A DNA stretch of 64,000 nt, from contig NZ_JAPKNJ010000001.1 of assembly GCF_026343945.1 (NCBI RefSeq), positions 682,001 to 746,000 of the forward strand, written 5' to 3'. The position numbers and the translations under genes were made by a program. The stretch comes from Kaistia algarum (GTDB lineage Bacteria; Pseudomonadota; Alphaproteobacteria; Rhizobiales; Kaistiaceae). Positions 17,470 to 25,208 of this stretch are shown piece by piece; position 1 is the first letter of the stretch; each line of letters starts with the position of its first letter. Below the pieces are notes generated by a model. It was given only the letters and a program-made list of their open reading frames with translations. It had not been told where the DNA came from and searched no databases.

Positions 17470-18723
17470 ATGCAGAGCCGCTGGAACAGCCAAGACGCCG
17501 ACCGCTTCATCCAGGACGCCGTCGGGGCCGGCTGGAGCGAAGCCCTCGGGCTTCGCATCTATACGTCGCGTCTCATCGGCCAGGATCCCGATCTCGTCCT
17601 GCATGGCGGCGGCAATACTTCGGTCAAGGTCGATAGCGGCGGCGAAGCCATCCTGCACGTCAAGGGCAGCGGCTGGGATCTCGACACGATCGAGGCGCCG
17701 GGCCTGCCCGCTGTCCGCATCGCGCCACTGCTTCCCGCCCGCTCCGGCGGCAAGCTTTCCGATCCGGAGATGGTGGCGCTGCTGCGCGCCAACCTTCTCG
17801 ACCCGACCTCGCCCAATCCGTCGGTCGAGGCGCTGCTGCACGCCTACCTGCCCTTCAATTTCGTCGATCATACTCACGCGACGGCCATCCTCGCGCTCGC
17901 CAACCAGGCCGACATGCGCGAGACGGTCGCGCGGATCTATGGCTCCCGCCTCGCTTATGTTCCTTATGTCATGCCGGGCTTCGACCTCTCGATCGAGGGC
18001 GACCGCATATTTCGCGAGAACCCCGATTGCGAGGGCCTCTGGCTGGAAAACCACGGCCTCTTCACCTTCGCGGCGACGGCGAAGGCTTCCTATGAGTTGA
18101 TGATCGAATTCGTCACGCTGGCGGAGGCGGAACTCGCCCGCGCGGGCGCCACGCCGGATGGACCGCAGGCTAGCGACCGCGACAGCGATGCCGGACTTCT
18201 CGAGCGGCTGGGCTCGGCGCTGTCGCAGGGCGGCTCGCCCTTCGCCAAGGGACTGGCGATGGATTTTCGATCGACGCCGGCAATCCGCCGCCACGCGGCC
18301 AAGGCCGATGCTGGCGAAATTGTCTCGCGCGGCACGGTCACGCCGGATCATGTCATCCGCATCAAGCCATTTCCGCTCGTCATCCCGGCCGGCGCGACTT
18401 CCGCCGAGATCGACCAGGCGCTGGCCGGATATATCGAGCGCTACACCGACTATTTCGAACGCAACGCGGCGCGCGCGAGCGAGCCGAAAACGATGCTCGA
18501 CGCCTATCCGCGCGCGGTGCTCGTTCTCGGCGAAGGCGTGATCGGGCTCGGCGCAAACGCCAAGGCGGCCCGGATCGCGGCGGACCTCTTGGAGCAATCG
18601 GCGCGGGTGATGAACAGCGCCGAAGCCTATGGCCGCTTCAAGCCGATCTCGGAGGCTGACCTGTTCGACATGGAATATTGGTCGCTGGAACAGGCGAAGC
18701 TGAAGGTGGCTTTGTCCGGCTGA
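17470..18723 (+). CDS. Class II aldolase/adducin-family protein, RhaD N-terminal-like
   Basis: The 417-residue zinc-dependent aldolase-type protein resembles the N-terminal half of bifunctional rhamnulose-1-phosphate aldolase/dehydrogenase, without the short-chain dehydrogenase half. HGGGNTSVK (substrate phosphate site) is near residue 42; the zinc histidines are in VDHTHATA and ENHGLF. It follows lsrB by 76 bases across a hairpin and is in the operon position where other bacteria carry lsrF. It may cleave the phospho-AI-2 product of LsrG, replacing LsrF. That is inference: class II aldolases accept several phosphorylated sugars, and a rhamnulose- or fuculose-phosphate role remains possible. 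The ribosome site is weak, and upstream codons in frame overlap lsrB. Confidence 0.85.
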   Translation: MQSRWNSQDADRFIQDAVGAGWSEALGLRIYTSRLIGQDPDLVLHGGGNTSVKVDSGGEAILHVKGSGWDLDTIEAPGLPAVRIAPLLPARSGGKLSDPEMVALLRANLLDPTSPNPSVEALLHAYLPFNFVDHTHATAILALANQADMRETVARIYGSRLAYVPYVMPGFDLSIEGDRIFRENPDCEGLWLENHGLFTFAATAKASYELMIEFVTLAEAELARAGATPDGPQASDRDSDAGLLERLGSALSQGGSPFAKGLAMDFRSTPAIRRHAAKADAGEIVSRGTVTPDHVIRIKPFPLVIPAGATSAEIDQALAGYIERYTDYFERNAARASEPKTMLDAYPRAVLVLGEGVIGLGANAKAARIAADLLEQSARVMNSAEAYGRFKPISEADLFDMEYWSLEQAKLKVALSG

Positions 18724-18728
18724 AGTCT

Positions 18729-18764
18729 TTCCTTTCCGCACCGAACAGCCAGCGCGGAAAGGAA
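18729..18764. terminator. Bidirectional terminator after the lsr operon
   Basis: An 11-bp perfect stem (18729-18739 with 18754-18764; TTCCTTTCCGC and complement) with a 14-base loop extends by three more partly wobble pairs. The A/G-rich right arm becomes T/C-rich on the minus strand. It lies in the 57-base gap between convergent genes ending at 18723 and 18781. Confidence 0.7.
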
Positions 18765-18780
18765 GGAAGGATCGACCCGA

Positions 18781-19581
18781 TCAGCGGATCGAATTCACCA
18801 CATCCATGAAGCGGGCGACGCGGCCGGCTTCGACGGCGTTCCACGTATTGCCGTCGACCTTGAAATGGGTGCCGATCACGACGCCGCTCGCGACCGAGAA
18901 TATGTCGCGGATATTGTCGATATTGACGCCGGTATTGGCGAATACCGGTACGTCCTTCACCGTCTCGGCGACGCTGCGCAGATGTGACTGGTCGGCCGGC
19001 TGCCCGGTCAGCGGACCGGAGACGAGGATCGCGTCGGCGAGCGACGAGAACACCGCGCTCTTCGCCCGCAATTCGATCGGCCGCTGGTCGAGCGAATGGG
19101 CGAATTCGGCATTGATGTTGAAGAGCAGCTTCATGTCGCTTCGGCCGAGGTCGCGGCGAAGGCGCAGCGCCTCGGCGGCATCCGGCTCCCAGAGGCCCAT
19201 GTCCGAGGCGAACAGGCCGGTGAAGATCTCGCGCACGAAGCTTGCGCCCGTGACCGCGCCGATCGAGACGCTGGCGGCCGGATCCCAGAGATAGTTGACG
19301 CCGAACGGCACCTTCAGCGACGGCTTCACCGCCTGCACGATGGCCGACATCGCGGCGATCGAGGCGGGCGTTCCCTTGAACACATAGGGACGGTCATTCT
19401 CGTTGCCGAACATGATGGCATCGACGCCGCCGGCCTGCAGCTTCTCGACATCGGCGAGGACGCCCTCGATCAGTTTGTCGAGGCCGCCATCGGCATCATA
19501 GAGCGGCGCGCCGGGCAGCGCACCGATATGGGCCATGGCGATGACGACCTTCTTCTTCTCGCCGAAACACTCGAAAACCAT
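18781..19581 (-). CDS. BtpA/SgcQ-family TIM-barrel protein
   Basis: The 266-residue protein belongs to the BtpA/SgcQ family, TIM barrels of uncertain chemistry (photosystem I biogenesis in cyanobacteria, the E. coli sgc sugar operon). Recognisable parts are VVIAMAHIGALPGAPLYD at the start, GVDAIMFGNENDRPY, VPFGVNYLWDP, FVREIFTGLFASDMGLW, AILVSGPLTG and PVFANTGVN, the last probably binding phosphate. ATG 19581 follows AAGAGGAG. It diverges from the MalK/G/E/F-type importer across a 503-base region with palindromes and a DeoR gene lies at the far end of that operon, a gene company similar to the sgc cluster. It probably acts on the imported sugar or its phosphate. Confidence 0.85.
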   Translation of the reverse strand: MVFECFGEKKKVVIAMAHIGALPGAPLYDADGGLDKLIEGVLADVEKLQAGGVDAIMFGNENDRPYVFKGTPASIAAMSAIVQAVKPSLKVPFGVNYLWDPAASVSIGAVTGASFVREIFTGLFASDMGLWEPDAAEALRLRRDLGRSDMKLLFNINAEFAHSLDQRPIELRAKSAVFSSLADAILVSGPLTGQPADQSHLRSVAETVKDVPVFANTGVNIDNIRDIFSVASGVVIGTHFKVDGNTWNAVEAGRVARFMDVVNSIR

Positions 19582-19749
19582 CGGAACGACTCCTCTTGGG
19601 GACGAAAGCATGCGCCACGCAGGCGGGACCGGGGCTACAGAAGCGCTGCATCGTTCCGCGCCCATGAGACAATCCGGGCAGCAACGGGCATCCGGCGCCG
19701 GACCTTATTCTCCCGCCTCGTAGCGCAGATGGCAAACAATTTCAAACAT

Positions 19750-19766
19750 ACAAATCGCCGATTTGT
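19750..19766. promoter_or_regulatory. 17-base palindrome, candidate operator
   Basis: ACAAATCG-C-CGATTTGT is a perfect dyad around one central base, in the AT-rich section of the divergent region. On the minus strand it is continuous with AACGCACAAAT, loosely like the AACGCAAA repeats upstream of the importer at 30984, so the DeoR protein encoded at 24380 is one candidate binder. Confidence 0.5.
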
Positions 19767-19872
19767 GCGTTTCTGTTGATATGACGAGACTGACGATGGC
19801 CGCACCGGGCGAACCCCGCCGCCTCCACCCGACGGCGGGGCGCAATTGTGAGCTGGTAGGTCGTGAGTATGT

Positions 19873-19887
19873 GCGAATGACATTCGC
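19873..19887. promoter_or_regulatory. 15-base palindrome, candidate operator
   Basis: GCGAATG-A-CATTCGC is a perfect dyad around one base, about 210 bases before the importer start. Its sequence differs from the 19750 palindrome, so a second regulator is possible. Confidence 0.4.
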
Positions 19888-20084
19888 GCAGGACCGCATG
19901 ATTCCGGATTCCCAGTCCGGACGAATGCCGCCTCCCGACCCTCGATCTTATCGCTTGCAATGTTCGAATTTGTCCTTTTACTATCCAGCGCTTGCCGCGA
20001 AGGCCTGCCTTGTGAATGGCAGCGGAAAGCAAGATTGCCCCAGCGTGCCGGATCGCGCCGAGGCGAGCGACCAGAGGAACATTA

Positions 20085-21215
20085 ATGTCGTCCATTGAGC
20101 TCGATCGCGTCACCAAGCTCTATGCCAACGGCGCCTATGGCGTTCGCGACGTTGATCTGAAGATCGAGGACGGCGAGTTCATGATCTTCCTTGGGCCCTC
20201 GGGCTGCGGGAAATCCACGACGCTTCGCATGATCGCCGGGCTTGAGAGCATCAGCTCGGGCGATCTCAAGATCGGCGGGCGCAGCGTCACCAACATGGCG
20301 CCGCGTGATCGCAACATCGCCGTCGTGTTCCAGTCCTATGCGCTCTACCCGCACATGACCGTGCGCCAGAACATGGGCTTCGGGCTGAAGATGCGCGGCG
20401 TCGCGGCCAGCGAAATCGGCGAGAAGATCCAGGGAGCGGCCACTCTTCTCGGCCTCACACCCTATCTCGACCGCAAGCCCGCCGCACTTTCCGGCGGCCA
20501 GCGCCAGCGCGTCGCGCTCGGGCGCGCCATCGTCCGCGATCCTGTCGCCTTCCTTCTCGACGAGCCGCTATCGAACCTCGACGCCCAACTCCGCGCCGAA
20601 ATGCGGCTGGAACTGGTCAAGCTGCATCGCCGGCTCGGCCGCACCATCGTCCATGTGACGCATGACCAGGTCGAGGCCATGACCATGGGCGACCGGATCT
20701 GCATCATGCGCGACGGCCGCATGATCCAGGTCGGCAAGCCGCTCGAAGTCTACGCCGACCCGGTAGACACCTTCGTCGCGCGTTTTCTCGCGACCCCGCC
20801 GATGAACCTGATCCCAGCGCGCCTGAAGGGCGATACCGAGGGTGGCCTTTCCGTGGTCGCCGACGGCCTCGCCGTCGACGTGCCGGACATGCATCGCGCC
20901 GCCTATGCTCCAGAGGCCGGGCGCGATGTGATCTGCGGCATCCGGCCGGAGGATCTGCACGAGGACGCCCAGCCAGGCCGGCAGAAACTGGACGTCACCG
21001 TCGTCGCGCTGGAAGCGCTCGGCGTCGAGAACATCCTGATCGGCCAGATCGGCCGCGAAAAGCCGGTGGAGATTTCCGCGCGGCTCAGCCGGCACTTCAC
21101 CGCGCCGGTCGGGGCCAAGGTGACGCTGTATGTCGATGCGCGGCCGATGCATCTGTTCGATCCGGAGACGACCAGGGCGCTGCCGCGGCCGCGCCTCGGC
21201 CCGCTGGCAAATTGA
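20085..21215 (+). CDS. Sugar ABC transporter ATPase, MalK/UgpC family
   Basis: The 376-residue ATPase has an N-terminal nucleotide-binding domain with Walker A GPSGCGKST (about residue 38), Q-loop FQSYALYPHMTV, signature LSGGQRQR and Walker B FLLDEPLSNLDA. A C-terminal regulatory MalK/TOBE domain (about residues 240-376) carries CGIRPEDL. It energises the importer encoded by the next three genes. The start at ATG 20085 has AGAGGAAC upstream; an earlier ATG at 20016 would add residues that no family member has. It is the first gene of the operon, separated from the MalG-like permease by 15 bases. Confidence 0.94.
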   Translation: MSSIELDRVTKLYANGAYGVRDVDLKIEDGEFMIFLGPSGCGKSTTLRMIAGLESISSGDLKIGGRSVTNMAPRDRNIAVVFQSYALYPHMTVRQNMGFGLKMRGVAASEIGEKIQGAATLLGLTPYLDRKPAALSGGQRQRVALGRAIVRDPVAFLLDEPLSNLDAQLRAEMRLELVKLHRRLGRTIVHVTHDQVEAMTMGDRICIMRDGRMIQVGKPLEVYADPVDTFVARFLATPPMNLIPARLKGDTEGGLSVVADGLAVDVPDMHRAAYAPEAGRDVICGIRPEDLHEDAQPGRQKLDVTVVALEALGVENILIGQIGREKPVEISARLSRHFTAPVGAKVTLYVDARPMHLFDPETTRALPRPRLGPLAN

Positions 21216-21230
21216 GGTGAGGAGGCAGCC

Positions 21231-22028
21231 ATGAGGCGCATCGGACTTCACCTCGGCCTTCTCATCGTTTGCGCCGTCATCCTCTTGCCGGTGCTCTGGG
21301 TGGTCAGGACGAGCTTCCTGCCCGAATCGATGTCCTATTCGTCCGATCTGCTGCCGGCGGTGACGCTCGATAATTATACCGAGCTCTTCACCTCGACGCG
21401 CTATGGCCAATCCTATCTGAACAGCCTGATCGTCGCGATCGGCTCGGTCATCGTGGCGCTGCCCTTCGCGGCGATGACTGGCTATGCCTTCGCGCGGTTC
21501 AAGACCAGTGGCCGGGGAGGCCGTTTCGCCGTTCTGGCGACTCAGATGCTGCCGCCGGTCGCCATCGTGCTGCCAACCTTCGCGCTGTTCCGGATGCTCG
21601 GGCTCACCAATTCGCTGACCGGGCTGATCATCGTCTACTCCGCCATCAACCTGCCCTTCCTGATCTGGATCCTCATGGGCTTCTTCGAAGGCATCCCGGT
21701 CGATCTGGAATGGGCCGCGATGACGGACGGGGCCACTGCCTGGGGCGCGTTCTGGCGCATCGTCGTGCCGGTATCGCTGCCGGGCCTCGCGGCGGCGGGC
21801 GTGCTCGGCTTCATCCTGACGTGGAACGAGTTCCTGTTCGCGCTGGTGCTGAGCGGGCCGAAGACTGCGACGGTTCCGGTCGCCCTCGCCTCGCTTCAAA
21901 CGTCCAATGGTGTCCAGATAGCCAAGGTTTCCGCCGGCGTGGTGCTCGCCGTCCTGCCGCTGGTCGTCGCCTCGCGCTTCATCCAGCGTTTCATCGTGCA
22001 GGGCCTCACTTTCGGCAGCGTGAAGTGA
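21231..22028 (+). CDS. Sugar ABC transporter permease, MalG type
   Basis: The 265-residue inner-membrane permease has about six transmembrane helices. The first is GLHLGLLIVCAVILLPVLWVV read in part, and the periplasmic loop after it is short, as in MalG. The EAA motif for ATPase docking appears as EWAAMTDGATAWGAFWRIVVP. The C-terminus ends in QGLTFGSVK, the ending typical of CUT1 MalG homologues. The ATG follows GAGGTGAGGAGG, the strongest ribosome site in the operon. It pairs with the MalF-type permease at 23465. Confidence 0.93.
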   Translation: MRRIGLHLGLLIVCAVILLPVLWVVRTSFLPESMSYSSDLLPAVTLDNYTELFTSTRYGQSYLNSLIVAIGSVIVALPFAAMTGYAFARFKTSGRGGRFAVLATQMLPPVAIVLPTFALFRMLGLTNSLTGLIIVYSAINLPFLIWILMGFFEGIPVDLEWAAMTDGATAWGAFWRIVVPVSLPGLAAAGVLGFILTWNEFLFALVLSGPKTATVPVALASLQTSNGVQIAKVSAGVVLAVLPLVVASRFIQRFIVQGLTFGSVK

Positions 22029-22103
22029 TCCCGCCATGCCGTCCGGCATGAGCCAGTCAAGCGGGCTGAAAAAGACCCGTCCAAGAAGGAACAGGAGAAC
22101 GAC

Positions 22104-23381
22104 ATGAAGATGAAGCATGCCCTGACGATGGCCCTGCTCGGTGCGACCATGCTCGCGACCGCGCATCCGGCCCTAGCGGACACGATCACGCTCCGCGCTC
22201 TGATGGAAGACGTCCCCGAAACCAAGATCATCGAGGGATTGCTGCCGGAATTCGAGAAGGAAACCGGCATCAAGGTCGAGTTCGAGAAGATCGGCTATGG
22301 CGACATGCACGACAAGCTGGTCGCCCAGCTCGTCTCGCCGGAAAGCTACTACAACGTCCTCGAAGTCGACTTCCTGTGGGCCGGCGAGTTTCCGGCCGCG
22401 GGCTGGCTGGCCGACCTCAAGCCGTTCGTCGAAGCGTCGGGCTATGATCTGAAGCCGTTCATCCCCTCGATGCTCGACCTGCTCGGCCAGACGGCCGATC
22501 AGCTGCCGCTGATCCCCATGTATAACTACTCCATGGGTCTCATCTACCGGACGGACCTCCTGTCTGATCCGAAGCTCGCCGCCGCCTTCAAGGCAGAGAC
22601 GGGCGCGGAACTGGCGCTGCCGACGACGCTGGAGGACTATGTCCGCCTGTCGAAGTTCATGAAGGCGAATGCCGGTGTCGCCGGTGCGGCGATGCAGGGC
22701 CAGCGCGGCGATCCGAACTCGATGGAGTTCTCCAATTACCTGTTCTCGGCCGGCGGCGAATATCTTGGCGCGGACCGCAAGGTGGCGCTCGACAGCCCGG
22801 CTGGCGTGAAGGCGCTCAGCCTTTATGCCGACAATGTCCAGAACGGCGCGCAGCAGGGCGCGCTGTCGGCGACGCTCGACGACACGATGCGGCTGATGTG
22901 CAGCGGCCAGGCCTTCAGCATGGTCACCTATTGGTGGATGCTGCCGCAGATCGACAATGCCGAGAAGTGCCCGGCAGTCGCCGGCAAGGTGGCGCTCTCC
23001 GTGATGCCAGGCGGGCATGGCGAGAGCGGCGGCTGGGGCTGGGGCATTCCGAAGAACACGTCGGAAGAATCCCAGAAGGCAGCCTGGACCTTCATCCAGT
23101 GGGTGCAGAGCCAGAAGGTGTCGGTCCAGCGCGCGCTCGAAGGCCACGCTCCGGTGCGCAGCGACGTCTACACCGATGCTGCCGTGCTGAAGAAGTACCC
23201 CTTCTACGGTACCGGCCTCGACGTGGTTGCCTCCGGCAAGTCGTTCCCGATCTTCGCCTATTCGGCGCAGTATGAGGACGTGCTCGGCGCGCAGCTCTCG
23301 CTCGCCGCCGGCGGCCAGGCCAAGCCCGAAGAGGCGCTGAAGGCGGCGGCCGACGGCCTCGGCCAGTTGCTGGCGAAGTAA
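22104..23381 (+). CDS. Sugar ABC transporter substrate-binding protein (family 1)
   Basis: The 425-residue extracellular solute-binding protein has a signal peptide (MKMKHALTMALLG, cleavage after HPALA). The N-terminal ITLRALMEDVPETKIIEGLLPEFEKETG (in pieces) is the usual opening of family 1 proteins, followed by YGDMHDKLVAQ and VDFLWAGEF. Aromatic residues in YNYSMGLIYR and SMVTYWWMLP probably stack on sugar rings. It captures a mono- or oligosaccharide or polyol for the MalF/MalG-type channel. GGAACAGGAG precedes the ATG. A stem-loop follows the stop codon. Confidence 0.92.
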   Translation: MKMKHALTMALLGATMLATAHPALADTITLRALMEDVPETKIIEGLLPEFEKETGIKVEFEKIGYGDMHDKLVAQLVSPESYYNVLEVDFLWAGEFPAAGWLADLKPFVEASGYDLKPFIPSMLDLLGQTADQLPLIPMYNYSMGLIYRTDLLSDPKLAAAFKAETGAELALPTTLEDYVRLSKFMKANAGVAGAAMQGQRGDPNSMEFSNYLFSAGGEYLGADRKVALDSPAGVKALSLYADNVQNGAQQGALSATLDDTMRLMCSGQAFSMVTYWWMLPQIDNAEKCPAVAGKVALSVMPGGHGESGGWGWGIPKNTSEESQKAAWTFIQWVQSQKVSVQRALEGHAPVRSDVYTDAAVLKKYPFYGTGLDVVASGKSFPIFAYSAQYEDVLGAQLSLAAGGQAKPEEALKAAADGLGQLLAK

Positions 23382-23401
23382 ACCGGAACTGCCACGCCCA
23401 A

Positions 23402-23427
23402 GGTGCGCCGTCCCAAGGCGGCGCACC
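23402..23427 (+). promoter_or_regulatory. Hairpin after the binding-protein gene
   Basis: A 9-bp perfect stem (23402-23410 with 23419-23427, GGTGCGCCG and complement) with an 8-base loop lies between the substrate-binding-protein stop and the MalF-like permease. Likely a message-stabilising or attenuating element. Confidence 0.6.
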
Positions 23428-23464
23428 CAATGTCTCCCACGACGATCAGTAGGAAAGCCCAGCG

Positions 23465-24346
23465 ATGCACCGTTTTGCATTCGCCGATCGCGACTGGCGC
23501 AATGGCTGGGCGTTCGCCCTTCCGGGTCTCCTGACGCTCGCCGTCGTGATGGGTTTCCCGCTCGTCTATGCGATGCTGATCTCGATCTCGTCGCTGACGC
23601 TGCTGAAGCCGATGCTTCAGCCTTTTGTCGGCTTCAAGAACTTCGCCGTCGTGATGAGCGACCCGCTGTTCTGGGGTGCGCTCTGGCTGACGATCAAATA
23701 TTCGGTCGTCACCGTGCTCGGCGAATTCGTCATCGGGCTCGCGATTGCGCTGATGCTGAACCGCACGGTGAAGATGAAGCCGGTCTATTTCGCCGTGCTC
23801 ACCATCCCGATGGCGATGTCGCCGGTGAGCGTGGCGCTGATCTGGCGCATGCTGCTGCAGCCCAATCTCGGCATCGCCAACCAGCTCATGGAAACGTTTG
23901 GCCTGCCGCGCATCGACTGGCTCGGCTCGGCCGACCTGGCGCTGTGGACGATGGCGGGAATCGACATCTGGCAGCAGACTTCGTTCGTCGTGCTGATCCT
24001 CGCCGCCGGGCTCGCCGCCCTGCCGCGCGATCCCTACGAGGCCGCCGAAGTCGACGGCGCCAACCCGCTGCAGCAGTTCTGGTACATCACGCTGCCCATG
24101 CTGCGCCCGGTCGCGGCGATCGCCGTCATAATCCAGCTCATCAACGAATTCCGTACCTATGACCTGCCCTATGTGCTGACCAAGGGCGGGCCGGGGACGT
24201 CGACGGAAGTCTTGAGCTTCTTCGCCTATCGGCGGGCTTTCCTGGGATTGTCGCTCAATGAGGGTGCCGCCGCGGCTTTCGTGCTGCTCTTGATCATCCT
24301 CGGCCTGACGATCGCCTTCTTCGCAAGCCTCGAACGGCAGCGCTGA
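23465..24346 (+). CDS. Sugar ABC transporter permease, MalF type
   Basis: The 293-residue permease has a long N-terminal segment with the first helix (AFALPGLLTLAVVMGFPLVYAM in parts) and the CUT1 pattern VGFKNFAVVMSDPLFWGALW. The docking EAA loop reads PYEAAEVDGANPLQQFWYITLP. Placement of the MalF homologue last, after the binding protein, is unusual but does not affect assignment. The gene ends 33 bases before the convergent deoR-like gene, with which it probably shares a terminator-poor junction. Confidence 0.93.
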   Translation: MHRFAFADRDWRNGWAFALPGLLTLAVVMGFPLVYAMLISISSLTLLKPMLQPFVGFKNFAVVMSDPLFWGALWLTIKYSVVTVLGEFVIGLAIALMLNRTVKMKPVYFAVLTIPMAMSPVSVALIWRMLLQPNLGIANQLMETFGLPRIDWLGSADLALWTMAGIDIWQQTSFVVLILAAGLAALPRDPYEAAEVDGANPLQQFWYITLPMLRPVAAIAVIIQLINEFRTYDLPYVLTKGGPGTSTEVLSFFAYRRAFLGLSLNEGAAAAFVLLLIILGLTIAFFASLERQR

Positions 24347-24379
24347 CGGCGGCTCCGGGCCGCGCCTTCGCGACGGGCC

Positions 24380-25201
24380 TCAGCCGCAGATCGTCACATG
24401 AACGCCGGCACGGTCGAGCGCGGCCGCCAGGTCGGGCGGGGGAGCGTGGTCGGTGACCAGATGATCGATCCGCTCCAGCGTCGCGACATTGGCGAAGGCC
24501 TTGACGTTGAACTTGCTCTGGTCGGCGACGACGATGGTGCGCTTTGCGACGTCGACCATGCCGGAGGTGTGGGCAGCCTCGTCGAGCTTGGTCATCGATA
24601 CACCGGTGGCCGAGATGCCGGTGCAGCCGAGAATGGCGGTATCGACATTGATGCCGGCGACGGGCGAAAAGCCGATCGTGCCAATCGTCACCTGAAACTG
24701 CGGCCAATAGGTGCCGCCAAGGATATGGATCGCCTGCACTGCGCTCTCGGGAACCGCAGGCGGGACGCGAAGATTGTTGGTGACGACGGTCAGATTGCGC
24801 CGGTCGCCGAGGGCCGACGCGAAATGATAGACCGTCGATCCGCCATTGATGATCAGCGTCTCGCCATCGCGAACGAGGGTTGCCGCGGTCTCGCCGATCC
24901 GTCGCTTGGCGTCGACATGCTCGTCCATGCGGCGGCCGAGCGTCGAATCCAACCGTACCAGACGATCATTGTTGACGGCGCCGCCATGGGTGCGCACCAA
25001 CAGGCCGCGCCGCTCCAGCAGGTCGAGATCGCGGCGGATCGTGTCGCGCGAAACGTCGAAGAGATCGACCAGTTCGTTGACGGTCGCCTGTCCATGTTCC
25101 TGCAGCGTCTCGATCAGACGATTATGGCGCAGGGCCGGGAGCGCGCCACGGCCGGAAGCCGCATCGTCCTCGCCATGTGGTTGTCGTCCGCGCTTGCTCA
25201 T
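24380..25201 (-). CDS. DeoR-family transcriptional regulator
   Basis: The 273-residue repressor has a DeoR helix-turn-helix (about residues 25-80: RLIETLQEHGQATV, ELVDLFDVSRDTIRRDL, LLVRTHGGA) and a C-terminal sugar-phosphate-sensing domain (INGGSTVYHFASAL, VTNNLRVPPAV, LGCTGISATGVSM). ATG 25201 has AGAGAGATA upstream; frame continuity before it is into the kinase gene. It is the last gene of the seven-gene minus-strand operon that starts at 30438 and lies convergent to the importer at 20085-24346. It most likely controls both, answering to a phosphorylated intermediate made by the ROK kinase. Confidence 0.92.
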   Translation of the reverse strand: MSKRGRQPHGEDDAASGRGALPALRHNRLIETLQEHGQATVNELVDLFDVSRDTIRRDLDLLERRGLLVRTHGGAVNNDRLVRLDSTLGRRMDEHVDAKRRIGETAATLVRDGETLIINGGSTVYHFASALGDRRNLTVVTNNLRVPPAVPESAVQAIHILGGTYWPQFQVTIGTIGFSPVAGINVDTAILGCTGISATGVSMTKLDEAAHTSGMVDVAKRTIVVADQSKFNVKAFANVATLERIDHLVTDHAPPPDLAAALDRAGVHVTICG

Positions 25202-25208
25202 TATCTCT

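Larger units (their letters stand above)
19582..20084. promoter_or_regulatory. 503-base divergent regulatory region
   Basis: This non-coding stretch lies between the divergent btpA-like gene and the importer operon. The part around 19730-19790 is clearly AT-richer than its surroundings and probably holds promoters. It contains two odd-length perfect palindromes (entered separately), a small stem at 19912-19927, and no open frame that looks coding. The importer start at 20085 follows AGAGGAAC. Confidence 0.55.

Noticed and set aside
9706..18723. Reading the locus as a rhamnose (rhaSTPQ-rhaU-rhaK-rhaD) cluster.
   Set aside because: The RhaD-like aldolase and the ABM-fold protein invite this, but the kinase, SorC regulator and binding protein match LsrK, LsrR and LsrB throughout, including the AI-2 contact residues, and there is no rhamnose isomerase or DeoR-type RhaR.
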